DNA from: Cryptomeria japonica
Taxonomy: Eukaryota > Streptophyta > Pinopsida > Cupressales > Cupressaceae
Assembly: GCF_030272615.1 (NCBI RefSeq)
Contig: NC_081409.1
Location: 469,706,573-469,770,572, forward strand
Direction of reading: 5' to 3'
Length of the DNA: 64,000 nucleotides
Below the pieces are notes generated by a model. It saw only the letters and a program-made list of their open reading frames with translations. It was not told the DNA's origin and did not search any database. Shown piece after piece: positions 36,026 through 48,144 of this stretch. Position numbers and translations under genes: made by a program. Numbering within the stretch: position 1 is the stretch's first letter; each line of letters begins with the position of its first letter.

Positions 36026-37095
36026 TGTTGGCTTGATGATGATTGTAATATATTAATCATATGTTGTCATTGATGAAACACATACACACACATATATTTA
36101 TATTATCTACCGGTATAGCTTCAAGTTGTTTATACTACAACTGGTATGCTATAGGTTATACTAAGAGGTTTATCTTTAACCGGTACTTTGTGTCAACCAG
36201 TATATGCATAGAAGACAACTAGTGAATACACATTAGTCAGCATCAAGATGAAGATCAAGAGGAGATTATATCAGGAGACTCAAGGACAACGGTTCATATA
36301 TTTAACCCCAACTGCTATTAATTGTTCTAACTAGTATTTGCTGATTTTGTGATGAGTTATGATCACTTGTCGAGATACACTGCACCTAGGAAATTGTGTT
36401 ATGATTTCTTTAGGCCGACATAAAATCATACTGTCTATATATTGACATCACAATGAATTATTTCATGATGAGTAAAAGTGTTATGTTGTATGTGAAAGTG
36501 AAAAGAGTTAAGTTGTAGAGTATGCAGAAGAGCAGTGTTGAATATGCTTAGATGGATCTGATCAAGCAAGTATTGTGCTACTCAGACAGATCAAACCAAT
36601 TCTGTTGTTTTCTAACAATTATAGCAAAATCAAATCCCCTAACTAGGTAAGCTCTAACAAGCTTCAATGTATAAATCCTCTAACAGGGTGATCCATTAAT
36701 TTGGATTTAGAAATCCTCCACCGAGGTTATTCCTAATAGGGTACTACCTTTAACAGGGTATAAGCTTCTAATAAATCTTTGGGATCTCTAACAAGATTCA
36801 CTCCTAGGAAAGCACTTTGTAGAACTTAACCAGTCAATTATCTATTATTGCAGATAGTTAACTTGTGAGTTCCATCTCACCGTGGTTTTTACCTATTTGG
36901 GTTTTCCATGTACAAACACTTGTGTTATGGTGAATGTTTTACTTATTATGTATTTTATATCATTTTGGATTGCATGCATTGTGTTTAAAAGTTTTGTTAA
37001 GTTCATCTACCAGTTATTGTTTGAAGCAATTTTATTTTTGGTGTCACTGATTCACCCAACCCCCCCCCCCCTCTCAGTGCTTTTCAAGTTCATCA
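36026..37095 (+). repeat. B2 3' LTR
   Basis: About 1070 bp, TGTTGGCTTGATG to GTTCATCA. It lacks a short segment near 36350 that the other three B LTRs have. Confidence 0.9.
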
Positions 37096-37100
37096 CCAAC

Positions 37101-37970
37101 TCCCTAGGATACGATCACTCTACCAATAGGAGCCTCAATGATGAACCCAATGCCAATTTATGCACCTCAACCTCAAGCTAGTCAATAGTTTGTTGTTCAA
37201 GCTTTAACTTGGTAGAACAATACTAACGTTGCCCCTATCCAAACATAGTATGTTGGTCAGGTACAAGGGACAAATCAACATTTTGGTAATCCCCAAACAA
37301 CAAACCAATCCCCAACTACGATGCCTGAAAGCCAAGGGTCCCACATATCCATTGAAGTAGAGGTATTAAAGAAAATGATTTCACAAGTTTACTTCAGATT
37401 TGAGTCAACTAAAGATGAATCCTCCAAGAGGTTTCCCAAACATATAATAACCAACGAGGCTATAGTAACCAAAATCAAAACCAAACGTGTAACTCCAAGC
37501 CATAAAATATACACTAGATCATAGGTCCAAACAATGGTGGGGTAAACCATGATCATCTGGATGCAAGAGTTAACCATAATAACACACAAAGTGTTAACCT
37601 AGAAAATATGAATTTACTAACTAATTGGTGTAGGTTTCATGATACAACATCGCATTCAGAAGTCAATTGTGCCCAATTTGAAAAGATCATTAGGATTGCT
37701 TAAGCTGATTCTCAATTGACAAGCTACCCTAATGAGGAACCAAAAAAGGTCAATACAACAATGTTGGTTGACATGTTCCTCTACAAAGAGTTCCAAGTGG
37801 AAGTGGAAGGTGAACCATGTGACTATGAGGAGCAAGCTTTTCGAACTAGGAATAATTACTACCTTAGAAGTCAAGGCAAGGCACCGTTGACAGAACCACC
37901 TCTCCCAAGGGGCGGATTTGTACCTTCTGATGCAAATTTAAGTAACAATCCCCTCCCTCCTTAAGGAACA
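37101..37970 (+). pseudogene. D gag, second part (decayed)
   Basis: After B2 the reading resumes with LPIGASMMNPMPIYAPQPQA, then a Gln/Asn-rich region, MPESQGSHISIEVEVLKK (37321), a frame with NEEPKKVNTTMLVDMF (37730) and YYLRSQGKAPLTEPPLPRG (37855). This is the low-complexity C-terminal gag region and gag-PR linker of plant non-chromovirus gypsy elements. Several stops and shifts are present. No intact zinc knuckle was found. Confidence 0.65.
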
Positions 37971-38114
37971 CATCCTAGAAAAGGTCAAGGGCAATAATAT
38001 GTTGTAAAAGGGTCTTTTGACATTACTAAGGAGATGTAGAGGACTACCACATCTATGTCCCTAATGGTGGTACTGAGATATTAAGTAGAAAAAAAGAAAT
38101 CTCTTCTCAAGAGG

Positions 38115-38576
38115 TTGGAACAACTAGAATCTCAGAGTAATGAGGTTAAGATGGCTGATTTAAATGAATTCAATGCTAATGTTAGTAATGATGCCATAAA
38201 AAACCCACCATTTCTACTCAATTTGAAGATATGTGGAAAGAACTTACACAACTATTTGATAGATTCAGATGCATCTAGAAAAGTAATGCCTTATTCTATC
38301 TATCATAAGCTCGATCTCAACCCAGTACATGCAAATAGCAAGGTGGTACAATTGGACAAGACTAAGGTTAATGTGATTGAGGAATTGAAAGATGTATACA
38401 TCCAGTTGGGCATTAATCCATGCATATCCCATTATATTGATATAAAAGTGGTTGATATTCCAGAAGTATATTGGATGCTTCTAAGTAGAGATTGGTCAAA
38501 AAATTTGGGAGGTTACTTCTCAACCTATTTTACATACTTATGGCTTCCCTGGAAAGGAGTAAGTAACCAGATCTGA
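38115..38576 (+). pseudogene. D aspartic protease (retropepsin)
   Basis: The frame carries LNLKICGKNLHNYLIDSDASRKVMPYSIY: the retropepsin active-site loop, in which the usual Asp-Ser-Gly-Ala reads D-S-D-A, so Gly is lost. Flap-side and C-terminal blocks (DIPEVYWMLLSRDW) follow. Gypsy protease lies between gag and RT, as here. The Gly to Asp change should abolish activity. Confidence 0.78.
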
Positions 38577-39284
38577 ATTGACAGTGAGCCAAAATTGAAG
38601 AAGTTGGTCACAAACTACGAAGCTCCCAATGAGGTGGCATATGCTAAAGTGAGTCCAGGAGTCTATAGAGTAAATGAGATTCTCAATTTCTTTGCACCTA
38701 TAGTTCCCCAGTACCACCAAGTTGATGTGGCAGAGCATATGGGGAGAGTTAAAGAATTTATTGTAGGAATGAAACAAGGAATGTTCTTATTAGGAGATGA
38801 TATCAAAATGCAAGATTTGTTACTCCTGCAATGGTGTAGGATACATCATCAAGATCATTCAAAGATATCATGTATCCCTTACCAAAATGAAGTCACAAAG
38901 TTGATGAGCCTATTCCCTTGTGAGGATACTGATTCTGTCATCAACATGGAAGAAATTGAAGTTCCAAACCATGAGAGAGTAATACCCCAAAGAATGGATG
39001 TTGTAGTAGAAACTTCCCAGTCAAAGTAGTGGAAGAAGGAGATTTGTATAGTTGAGATTGGTAAGCAAGGAAATGAGGAGACTCCACCCAAGAAAGAGAA
39101 TGAAGAAACTCAGTCTCTCGTGCAACTCTAAATAGAGCAGTCCACTCCTATTATGTTTGAATTTCCCCTAGAGTATGTAAATGAACAACCTCAGGTGTTA
39201 GAAGATATCAAACTTAATGAACAACAACCACTTGTAGAAACTAATCCTCCTCCATTGATTGTTGAACCTAAGCCAAAGGATATA
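38577..39284 (+). pseudogene. D protease-to-RNase H linker
   Basis: Continuing in the protease frame: PNEVAYAKVSPGVYRVNEIL, LLLQWCRIHHQDHSKI, ERVIPQRMDVVVETSQSK, then an acidic Glu/Pro-rich stretch to 39284. There are stop codons at 38574 and 39027. I recognise no domain. Confidence 0.55.
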
Positions 39285-39690
39285 AAGAAACTAAAAGATG
39301 AAATATGGTTTCTAAAGTTTGATGGTTCTCAATCCAAGCAAGGTAGTGGAGCAGGAGTTGAGTTAACCAGTCCCAAAGGGAAGACCTTTCTGGCCTCCTA
39401 TTGACTCCAATTCCCTTGCACTAACAACATGACTGAATATGAGGCCTTAGTTAGAGGACTCCTCTTCACTCATAAAAAGGGAGCCAAATGCTTAAGAGTG
39501 CAAGGAGATTCTGAATTGGTGGTCAAACAGGTAAGAAGATAGTATGCATGTCATGACAAAAGGTTACTAGCATACATGAATCGGGTATGGGGATTGATTG
39601 AAGAATTTGATGCATTTAATATCGAATTAGTGACTAGAAAAGTAAATGGAATATCAAATGCATTGGCTATAGAAGCAAGTACACTAGAAC
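39285..39690 (+). pseudogene. D RNase H-like domain located before RT
   Basis: The translation shows WFLKFDGSQSKQGSGAGVEL (first Asp), then NNMTEYEALVRGLLFTHKKG (Glu), LRVQGDSELVVKQV (Asp) and a C-terminal NGISNALAIEAS where the family has N-x-x-A-D. This order of D, E, D fits type I RNase H of the RVT_3 class. The canonical RT-linked RNase H is separate, at 45290-45590. One TGA (39402-39404) and one TAG interrupt it. Its position upstream of RT is unusual. Confidence 0.75.
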
Positions 39691-40536
39691 TAGTCAGTCA
39701 GTCCCCCTTTGAAAAGATTTTCTATAGAATTTGTTTCCACCCCCTCTGTCCCTGACAATATTAAGCATTTCCAAGTCTTTGATGATGATCGACACATTCT
39801 ATCTTTTCTTGCTAATTTTGGTGCTTTCGAGGAGTAGATCATGGATGAAGAGGATATATTAGATGCTGCCAATGAAGATGGGGATGAAGAAATCATTAAT
39901 TTGCCTACAAACGTCATTCCCAGAGGTATGGTCACTCTAGAAAGGCTTTTTGACTCTGATCCCATGATAAAAGAAAGATTGACCACTGATTTAGATGCTG
40001 GAAAATATGAACCACATAATATTAGTCCAAAAGGTCAAGAGAGGATAGTGTACATTGGGAAGATTTGCACTCCCACTGAGGGGGAGAAAAATCTACAAAT
40101 CTTATAAGAATACATTGATGTTGTAGCATGGGGATACGAAGATCTAAAAAAATTTGATACATCTATCATCACTCATGTTATACCTTTGAAACCCAATATA
40201 AATTCATTCAGACAAAAGCAACGACCGATCAATTCATTGATAGAGCCCTTGATTTTCAAGGAAGTTCAAAAGCTGCTCACTGCTAGGATTATTTTGCCAG
40301 TACGCCACTCCACTTGGATTACCAACCTAGTACCGGTAAGGAAAAAGAATGGGGAAATTCAACTTTGCATTGATTTTCATAACCTCAATAAGGAATCTGA
40401 AAAGGATAATTACCTGCTCCCTTCCTTGGATGAGGTTTTACAAATTGTTAATGGTTCACAAATGATGTCATTCCTTGATGGTTATTCTGGATATAACCAA
40501 GTTTTGGTGAACCATGAAGACTGCATGAAAACAACA
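39691..40536 (+). pseudogene. D reverse transcriptase, first half
   Basis: The region begins with an acidic linker (MDEEDILDAANEDGDEEI, 39841), then the RT palm: INSLIEPLIFKEVQKLLTAR, STWITNLVPVRKKNGEIQLC, IDFHNLNKESEKDNYLLPSL and MMSFLDGYSGYNQVLV (Asp of motif A in LDGYSGY). It is cut after EDCMKTT by F (TSD CAACA at 40532-40536 and 44781-44785). Confidence 0.87.
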
Positions 40537-41844
40537 TGTTGGGACTCATAAAAATTTGAGGAATTTTGAGAGGCCGATTTCAAAAAATTTCTCTGCACTT
40601 TCAAATGACCACCTAATGAATCTACCCGAGAGGCCTACTTTGAGGGCATGTAAAACGGAGCCAATTGATTATTAAGAGGTAAAGCTTTAGAAACTTGTCC
40701 TACACCTTTCATTTATCCTATGTAGTGTTCTAAAACTTTCAGAATTCAGTTTGGATCAGTTTGTCAAGTACCCATTTCAAGGGGTGGACTGAAAGTTGTT
40801 CTATACACATTCAAATTTATCAAGTGGCCTACTTTGAGTGGCTATAACTATTGCCCAATTGTCTGTCATGTTAAAAGGAGTATATCCCTAAATCGTATGC
40901 ATATAGGTGAGTCTACATGCCAAGTTTCAATTCTTTATGAATCCATTTTCTCAGTTTGGTAAGCCCAATCCATTTGTAGTTTGTATTGTTTGCATAGGTC
41001 CCTGTTTCAACAGCTAGTCAGAGCCTCAATTTGCACGTGTAAAAGTTGCCCCAACAAATGTCATGTCAAAATGTTTATTCCAGGCTACTAATAGTATGAA
41101 AGATGAGCTATGTTTCCATTTTTAATCTCCTACCAATCCATTTGATCGGTTTCCTAAAGCCATTTCTTTTGCAAATTCTGAAAATCTGCAAGTTGTGTTC
41201 TTTTTGGAAAGGCTAAATGGTCAACTTCAAGCATCAAAATCTTTGACCCAGTTGAGTGTCTTGAATAAATTTTTGTTTCCCTTTGTTGTGGGCATATAAG
41301 ACAACTCCCATCTTCATTTTGGAGCCCCGGTCAATCCATTTGACCTATTTGCAAAGCTAGGTTTGAAAGCAATTTCTTCAGTTTCTCTCTGTGCAAGTTC
41401 AGAAAATGACAAATGGTCATCTTTGACCATTAATATTTCTTCACCCAGGATTCATCTTGAGAAATGGTTTTGTAGTGTGAATTTCAGTATATCAAACAAT
41501 ACACCTATTAGTTTTTGAAGTCCAAAAAGGTGTTCTGACTAGTTTTTAAAATGCATCTTTGGGTTTAAATGCGAAAATGTGGCATTGTTGCCAATGAGTT
41601 GCAAAACTTAGTTTAATGATCAGATAATGGTGTAAATCAACTCCAGAGGTATGTTTAAGATGCTAGAAATATTTTCAAGGGTCAGTGACATGAAAATGAA
41701 TTTTTTTTTAGCCGTACCCACTTTAGGGCCGGATTATGCTCATGCCCTTACAGTGTTAATTTTAAAGGCAAAGTGTTCTTCATGCATGCTAATGCATATC
41801 ACCACCAACTCAGTCCACATTATGATCCTTTATGTCTTGTTACA

Positions 41845-42039
41845 ATGGTAAAGGAAGTAAGGTACTATGAAATTCTAGGAGTGCAGCCCGATGTTCATGC
41901 TTATGAGATTAAGAAAGCTTATTATATTAAGGCAAAGCAACTGCACCCAGACAACAATCCCATTGATGTCATTAATGAAGCAATCCCTACTCATGGTGGT
42001 GCACCAAATGTATCAGACGGTTTTACAATTAATGGCTGA
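41845..42039 (+). pseudogene. Captured DnaJ (Hsp40) J-domain fragment
   Basis: From ATG 41845 the translation is [20 protein letters not shown] followed by [19 protein letters not shown]. This is the N-terminal part of a plant type J-protein: helix I-II, the IKKAYYIKA signature and the HPD motif that stimulates Hsp70 ATPase. After about 40 residues the similarity stops, and the rest ([13 protein letters not shown] to 42039) is not J-domain. It lies inside insertion F, so it is a gene fragment picked up by the element and not a host gene in place. Confidence 0.8.
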
Positions 42040-42106
42040 CCCAGTGAATGCGTGGCCTTGTTTTGTGCTATTTGCTTTTGCTTGGGAGAGGCAATAGGGG
42101 GAAGTA

Positions 42107-43105
42107 CATTTAAAATCCAATAAAACCTTCCAATCAAATGCTCTTGGTAGGCATAGGGCCACTCTCCTAGTGCAACATTGAAAAAGAAATCATAAAGTTA
42201 TAAATCTAATGAAATTAGCAAGTTTTAATGCTAACCTCCCCTTGCGTGGCATGGTTTTAGAAACTTTTTAGCAAATGCATTGGCAGTTGTAAGCCAAATT
42301 CCACAACCTTTGCCAATCCTCTCCTGTCGTGAGCTGGAGTGGGCATTTTAAAAACTTTCAGGAAAATGTAAATTGCCAGCATCCTCCCCTACTACGCGTG
42401 GTGCATGAGCTGGAGAATGGCGTGAAAAGGGCTTTTAGAAATTTTTGACCAAATGCATTGGTAGGTAAAGCAATCGTCCCTAGTGAGTGGTATGGGTCAG
42501 GGTTACTCTTAAAACTTCCAGTGAACGAAATTGGTAGGTGCATGGCCAAATTGAGCTCCTCCCACATGTGGTTAAAGAGGAATTAAAGCCTTTCATTTGG
42601 TAGGTGTAAAGCTAAAATCCATGACCTTGCCAGTATTCCCGACCACGTGTTAGGATGTGAAAAGGTGTTGAAACTTAAAGCAAATGCAAATTGGCAGGTG
42701 TATTGCCAAGTTTCCCCTGTTGTACGTGAAGTGCAGATGGTGTGGTATTGGTTAAGCCATTAAGAAAGTTTTAGAAAAGGCAATTGGCAGGTGTAATTCC
42801 AACTCCACATCCCTTGCTAGCATCCAACTTTCCCCTATTGTGTGTGGCGTAGTGAGGAAAGGCATTGAAGTTTATCAACAAATGCATTAGCAGACATAAA
42901 AGTAGTTCAACGCACCCTTTGCTAGCAGCCCTCCCTACCGTGAGTTAGAATATGGATGGAGGAGGTGTTAAATTCCAAGCAAATGCACAATGGTAGGCAT
43001 TAAAGCCATCATCTCCTGCGTTAGGTGGAATGGCGAATAAATTTTAATGCAAGTTCAATTGCTAGGCATAAAAACATTTGTCCCATATTGACAGCAAAGA
43101 GGGAA
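42107..43105. repeat. Degenerate tandem repeat, unit about 75-105 bp
   Basis: About ten divergent copies share the words AGCAAATGCA-ATTGGCAGGTGTAAAGCCAA, then CCTTGCCAGCATCC-TCCCCTA, then GTGAGTGG-GTG and a TTAAAACTT-like end. Clear unit starts are near 42270, 42358, 42448, 42521, 42595, 42680, 42776, 42880 and 42979. Confidence 0.7.
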
Positions 43106-44785
43106 TATTTGATATTTAAAAGAAATGCTACACACATCTATAGTGTCATAACTTAAAGGATTTTGACAAGAGGCTGCTTGGTAACCCACTAAACCCCATG
43201 CACGCACACACATCCTAAGGTGCCCAAATTTTGTGACAGAAAGGCAAATTAAAGGTCGAGCAAGTTGGAGATGATCTAACGATTGTCGCTATACCGCAAT
43301 GGAGAGATGCTCGACGGTTATCCATTGTGACATAACGATTGAATGGTGGGGCTCGACAAAAGGGAGAAACTCAGATGTGTTAACGAATGAGAAAGTTGAG
43401 GAAGATCCAATGACTGTCGTTATTCCGCAAGATGAAGATGCACACTAGTTATCCATCATGGATCAACGACAAAGGAGAGTTCTAGCCCAGTGGTGGGTTT
43501 GGTGATGGTGAAGTGGTGGTCTAGTGGTAGGTGAGGTGGCACCTAGGTGGATTCTGAGTGAACTAGGAGGTGCCATGTGGCAAAGCACGGAGGGAAAATC
43601 AAGTAAAAATCAAAATTAAATATATAGTTCAAACTATAAGAAAAATTCAAAAATTTAAATGACTGGTCTGCATCCGGGATTAATTCACTGGAGGGGTATT
43701 TTTACCCAAATATGCAAGTATTATATGTTGTTGGAAAGCTCTCAAAATGGGAAGTTCATTTTTGCAATCAGTTTCAACAAATATCAGATATTTTGAGAGC
43801 AGTTTCTGGGGGAAGGATGCAAGGAATATTGCCAGTTGGGGATAGAGGACATTTGGCAATTTGTGATGCAGATTTGATTCTTTTCCCTCCTCTTTATATT
43901 CTCAATTCTTCTCATTTGTAAGGGTTCCATAAGTTTTGTGAGAAGGCTAGAGAACACTGTGTTTCCAGTTCTGAATTTCTTTTCCAAGTTTGTAAAATTT
44001 TATGGGTCTTTAGAGTTGCATTTTAGTATTGCAGATTATTTCCTAGTTGTAGATTCTACTTGTGTAAGGCATGAGTTGATTTCACACAAAATTGTCTCTA
44101 AATATGTATTTCTTTATTACAAATTAAATCCTCAAGGAGGCTAGAATTTGTCATCTCAAGGAGATTGTTATGATTGTTTGTAGGAATTCTTCAGTGAAGA
44201 GTTTAATTTCTGTAATCAATCATAAATAATGAAATATGTATCCAAGATCTGATGATTTTGTGAATGAGTTGAGTAATGCATTGGTATGAGTTATTGATGT
44301 AGGAATATTTTATAATGAAAACAGATTTGCAGCTGAGATTTGCATTTACAGTTCCATGTGTGACTCCATACCCAATGAACAAGGCACTGGTCTTTGAAGA
44401 ATTTGGGGATATTTTCAAAAGCATATAAATTTTAAAGAAATCAATTTCCCTTCATGTTTGGGGGTTGTGTCCTATTCATTTCAAGCTCTTATTCATCTAT
44501 TTCTTGTACAGATCTAGCCAACCTAAAGTATTTTCTAATTTCTGGAGCTTGTGGAATGATATTTCTCTGCTTATTGTTGATGCTGCCATATGTCTGTAAC
44601 TAGTTGTATTTAATGCATCAAAGGGTGTCCCCCCTAGGTCTAGCAGAACCTGAAGTGTAGGAGGATCATTAGGATCCTATGTTATGTTGTCCAAGTCCTG
44701 AGGTTCTTCATAGATTGAAATTGGCTATTTCATAGATCAATTGCAGGTGAACTTGGGTTGCTCACTTTTTGAGACCAACACAACA

Positions 44786-45280
44786 TTCACTATGAAGTGG
44801 GGGACTTACACATACCGTAGGATGCCATTTGGCTAGATTAATGTTGGAGCAACATTCCAGAGAGAAATGGATACAACTTTCAAATATTTTATTGGAAAAT
44901 GCATTATAATATATATGGATGACCTGAGAATATTCTCCAAAGTCAAGGGAGATCACCTGGACCACCTTCGCAAAGTTTTAGAAAGATGCTGAAGGTATGA
45001 GATATCTCTTAATCCCAAAAAGTGTGTATTTTGGGTTATTGAAGGGAAGCTCCTAGGTCATGTAATCTCTAAAAGAGGAATATCTATAGACCTAGATCGA
45101 GTGGAAGCACTGTTGAAATTGCAGATGCTCGGTAGTAAAAAGGAGATGAGATCTTTCTTCGAGAAGATCAATTTTGTCAAAAAATTTATCACTAGATTCA
45201 TAGAGATATTCAAGCCATTGAATGAAATGATGAAAAAGGATGTTAAAATTTAATGGATTACTAAAGCAAGAGAGGCCTTT
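44786..45280 (+). pseudogene. D reverse transcriptase, second half
   Basis: After F: FTMKWGTYTYRRMPFG, INVGATFQREMDTTFKYFIG, the catalytic IIIYMDDLRIFSK box (near 44905-44940, YMDD intact), RYEISLNPKKCVFWV, GKLLGHVISKRGI and KKEMRSFFEKINFVKKFI. This is gypsy RT from motif B' to the thumb. A TAG follows PFG, a TGA lies near 44990 and a TAA near 45250. Confidence 0.88.
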
Positions 45281-45605
45281 GCCCAAATTAAGAAGTCCAT
45301 TGTTGAAGCCCCTGTACTAACTAGTCTTGACTATACTCTTTCATTTTATATATATTCTTTTGCCTCGTTGCATTCAGGTGTCACTATTCTAACACAAAGG
45401 CAAGTAGGGGATGAGAAACCAATCGCATTCATGAGCTCCCCTTTTAAGAATATTGAGGTGAGATATTCTTCTCTTGAGAAACAAGATTTTACTTTGGTAA
45501 GAGAAGTCAAGAAATTTAGACACTACATCTTGAGAAGCAAGATATACACAATTGTATTGGATCAAACAATTAAGTCACTACTTATGTAATCAAAGCTGGG
45601 AGAAT
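45281..45605 (+). pseudogene. D RNase H (RT-linked)
   Basis: The sequence APVLTSLDYTLSFYIYSFAS, GVTILTQRQVGDEKPIAFMS, YSSLEKQDFTLVREVKKFRH and YTIVLDQTIKSLLM follows the Ty3 RNase H pattern directly after RT. The first catalytic Asp position reads Tyr-Ser-Phe-Ala in place of an expected D-A-S, so it is probably inactive. Stop at 45587-45589. Confidence 0.8.
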
Positions 45606-46640
45606 ACCGAGGGAAATGGATGACCATTTTATAAGAGTTTGATCTAGAAATGCATCCAATGAGGTTAGTTAGAGGTCAGGGTCTGTCTCAAGCTATGGAG
45701 ACCAATATCCCTCAAATCCAATGCCAGCAATATACATTTCTGTCATTTACTCAGGACCCATGGTACACGGATTTGGTTTTCATCTTATTGAATAACAAGT
45801 GTCTTGAGGGGTTGACAACCATACAAAGATGAGATTTAACGCTCAAAAGTGCCAATTATATGATCAAGGATTTGACACTGTATAGGAAGAACTATGAAGG
45901 TATTTACCTTTGATGTCTTGATCACCATGAAGCCCATAAAATGATCGAGGAATTCCATGGGAAATATGGTACAAGCCATGGGTCAGCGGATGCTACTGTA
46001 CATCATATTTTGAAAGCTACCTATTACTGGCCCAATATTTTTAAAGATACTCATGAACATGTTCGTCATTTCCATACATGCCAAACTGTAGCTTCTAGAG
46101 AAGGGAATCCCACCATGCCTCTCCAACCAGTGTTTGAGGTAAGACCATTTGCCCAATGGGCATTATATTTTGTAGGTGTCATTAATCCTAATTTGTCTGT
46201 AGGACACAAGTTCATTCTCATAGAAAAACATTATTACACCTGATGCACAGATGCCATAGCATGTATGAATACTACTATGGAGGTTGTTTTGAAATTTATT
46301 GATGAATACATCATCACCAAGTTTGGTATGCCATTCCCTCTGGTATGTGATAATGGCCCTTCTTTTACTTCAGCACAATTAATGCCATGGTTGTATGAGT
46401 ACAAGGTAGTTATAAAATTTTCATCTAATTATTACCCGCAAGAAAATGGAGTAGTTGAATCCATGAATAAAAACATTTTAGATGTTATTAAGAAGCTGCT
46501 TGAGAGAAACCCTAGGGATTGTCACAATCAATTGAGGTATGCCTTATGGGTTGATCACACCATAATTAAAGCCACCCTAGGGACTTCTCCATACTACCTT
46601 TTCTATGGCAAAAATGCTAGTTTCCTAGTCAATTTATAGA
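45606..46640 (+). pseudogene. D integrase zinc-binding and catalytic core
   Basis: The HHCC zinc region is seen at 45941-46090 (EFHGKYGTSHGSADATVHHI, LKATYYWPNIFKD, HFHTCQ). The core follows: FAQWALYFVGVINP, where the first catalytic Asp is replaced, then VCDNGPSFTSAQLMPW (second Asp) and YYPQENGVVESMNKNI (Glu). LGTSPYYLFYGKNA and a stop at 46637 follow. Stop codons occur before CTDAI (46241-46243) and elsewhere. This is standard gypsy integrase. Confidence 0.87.
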
Positions 46641-46657
46641 TACATGTCCTCTAGCTA

Positions 46658-47008
46658 ATGAAAGATATTAAAATTGAGGACCATGTGGAAGTTTGTCTCC
46701 TGAATCTATTAAAACTTGATGAGAAGATGATAAATACCCTGCAACATTTCACTAAGCATCAAGTAGTTGTTAAGCAATGGTTTGATAAAAGAGCCAAGGT
46801 GAAATCTTTTTGGATCTCTGACTTAGTTCTGTTATGGGACAAGGCCAAAGAAAAGAAGGGTGATCGCCATAAGTTTGAGAGGTTATTGTTAGGTCCTTAT
46901 CATATTGCTCAAGTTTTAGGAGAGAACACTTTTAGGTTGATCTCTTTGATAGGAGAACTTGTACCATTGCCCGTCAATGGTCAGTTCCTCAAACATTATT
47001 TTGATTAA
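46658..47008 (+). pseudogene. D integrase C-terminal domain, end of pol
   Basis: The frame contains VVKQWFDKRAKVKSFWISDL, VLLWDKAKEKKGDRHKFERL and LLGPYHIAQVLGENTFRLIS, ending LKHYFD with a TAA at 47006-47008. It is the GPY/F-like module of gypsy integrase. No chromodomain follows, which separates D from chromoviruses such as E. Confidence 0.83.
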
Positions 47009-48144
47009 CTCTTAGAAGAGCTCAATCTTTTGTACTATAGTAGTTTAGTTGTTTTATTTTCTGTGTTGCTTGTTTATTTTGAGTGTTGGTTGCATGTTTT
47101 TTGTGTTACTACATGTTTCTAATTTTGCTGCATGTTTTTTTTCTTCGGTTCATTGGTTTTCATTTGTTTGTTTGGTTTTTATTTATTGGGATACATGTTT
47201 ATTCTCAGGGATTCTAAAGGATAGGTGTTCTTTGCATAACAGATTGCTAAATTTGAGAGACTTTGACTCTTTGCTCTTTACAACATCATTATTATTTGGT
47301 TAATTTTAAAATCTTTGTCTACACTCATCCAAGGTGGTATATAATGGTTTAAATATGATTTGAGTTATTGACTCTCAATTGGAAAAGGCTAACCTGATTA
47401 CTCAGCACTACCATCACACTAAATTACATCATAAAATTTTGTAAGATATCAGATGAACTTGTTTCCAAATGAAAAATCAGAAGTCAAGATGTTTTATGTT
47501 GTCCACCATGGCTCCCAACCCAATAATCAGACTTTAATGTTTGAAAGTTGCTTAAAGGATACGAAGAAATAATCCTTCTATATTCTATGTGAAAAATGAT
47601 CTACAAAGAGAAAGAGAAAAGAAATGATTCACTTAAAGCAACTAAACTTGGGTGTTTCAAGTAATCTCCATCAGGGCTATGGACACCTAGCTGGCAGTGG
47701 AGCACTGCTTGATAGGAGCCAGAGGTATCTCTGCCAAGGCTATGGACACCTAGTTGGGAGTAGAGAAATTCCCAGGATGACCTTGTATGAAATACATTGA
47801 GTGACTTCACCTACATAGCTTGGGCCCAACTTCTTTTGTTCATCTTCATTATTGAGAATGATGGAGTAATAAATCATGAGCACACACTCAAGAGTTAAAT
47901 CTTGTTCAGTTCTGGACTTGGTTGTTTGTTCACTAGTTCATTCATATTTTCTCTCTTATACATTATTTTGAATGATAGTAGCCTTAGGCATTAGGTTAAC
48001 TAGAGATTTTGAAGTTCTAAAATGCCTAGAGTTATTTTTCCCAGATAGTCACCATTTGTTATGCCCTACATACCTAGCCCCATTAATTTCCTTGTCTTGA
48101 AAATATGTGTCCCCTCACTTTTGTTTTAGTTTTATGTTTTTGAA

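Larger units (their letters stand above)
29733..37095 (+). mobile_element. B2: complete pol-less family-B LTR retrotransposon
   Basis: This 7363-bp element has LTRs at 29733-30835 and 36026-37095, TSD CCAAC (29728-29732 and 37096-37100), an initiator-Met PBS, ORF1, ORF2 and two polypurine tracts. No pol domain is present. It interrupts D gag. The start codons of both ORFs are lost by transitions (ATG to ACG at 30898 and ATG to ATA at 32645), while B1 keeps both, so this copy would not express either protein normally. Confidence 0.9.
40537..44780. mobile_element. F: 4244-bp insertion, probable solo LTR, in D RT
   Basis: The insert begins TGTTGGGACTC and ends GAGACCAACA, perfect short inverted ends of TG/CA type. 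It is flanked by CAACA (40532-40536 and 44781-44785), so excision restores the RT frame region exactly. I find no second LTR, PBS or pol domain inside, which favours a solo LTR. It carries a DnaJ J-domain fragment (41845-41965) and a degenerate tandem repeat (42107-43105). Family membership and orientation are not determined. Confidence 0.75.

Noticed and set aside
41773-42039. An intact host DnaJ gene
   Set aside because: Only the first part of a J-domain is present, there is no continuation or exon structure, and it sits inside a clean TE insertion.
40537-44780. F as a DNA transposon or Helitron
   Set aside because: TG/CA ends with a 5-bp target duplication fit LTR integration; no transposase, long TIR or Helitron end was found.
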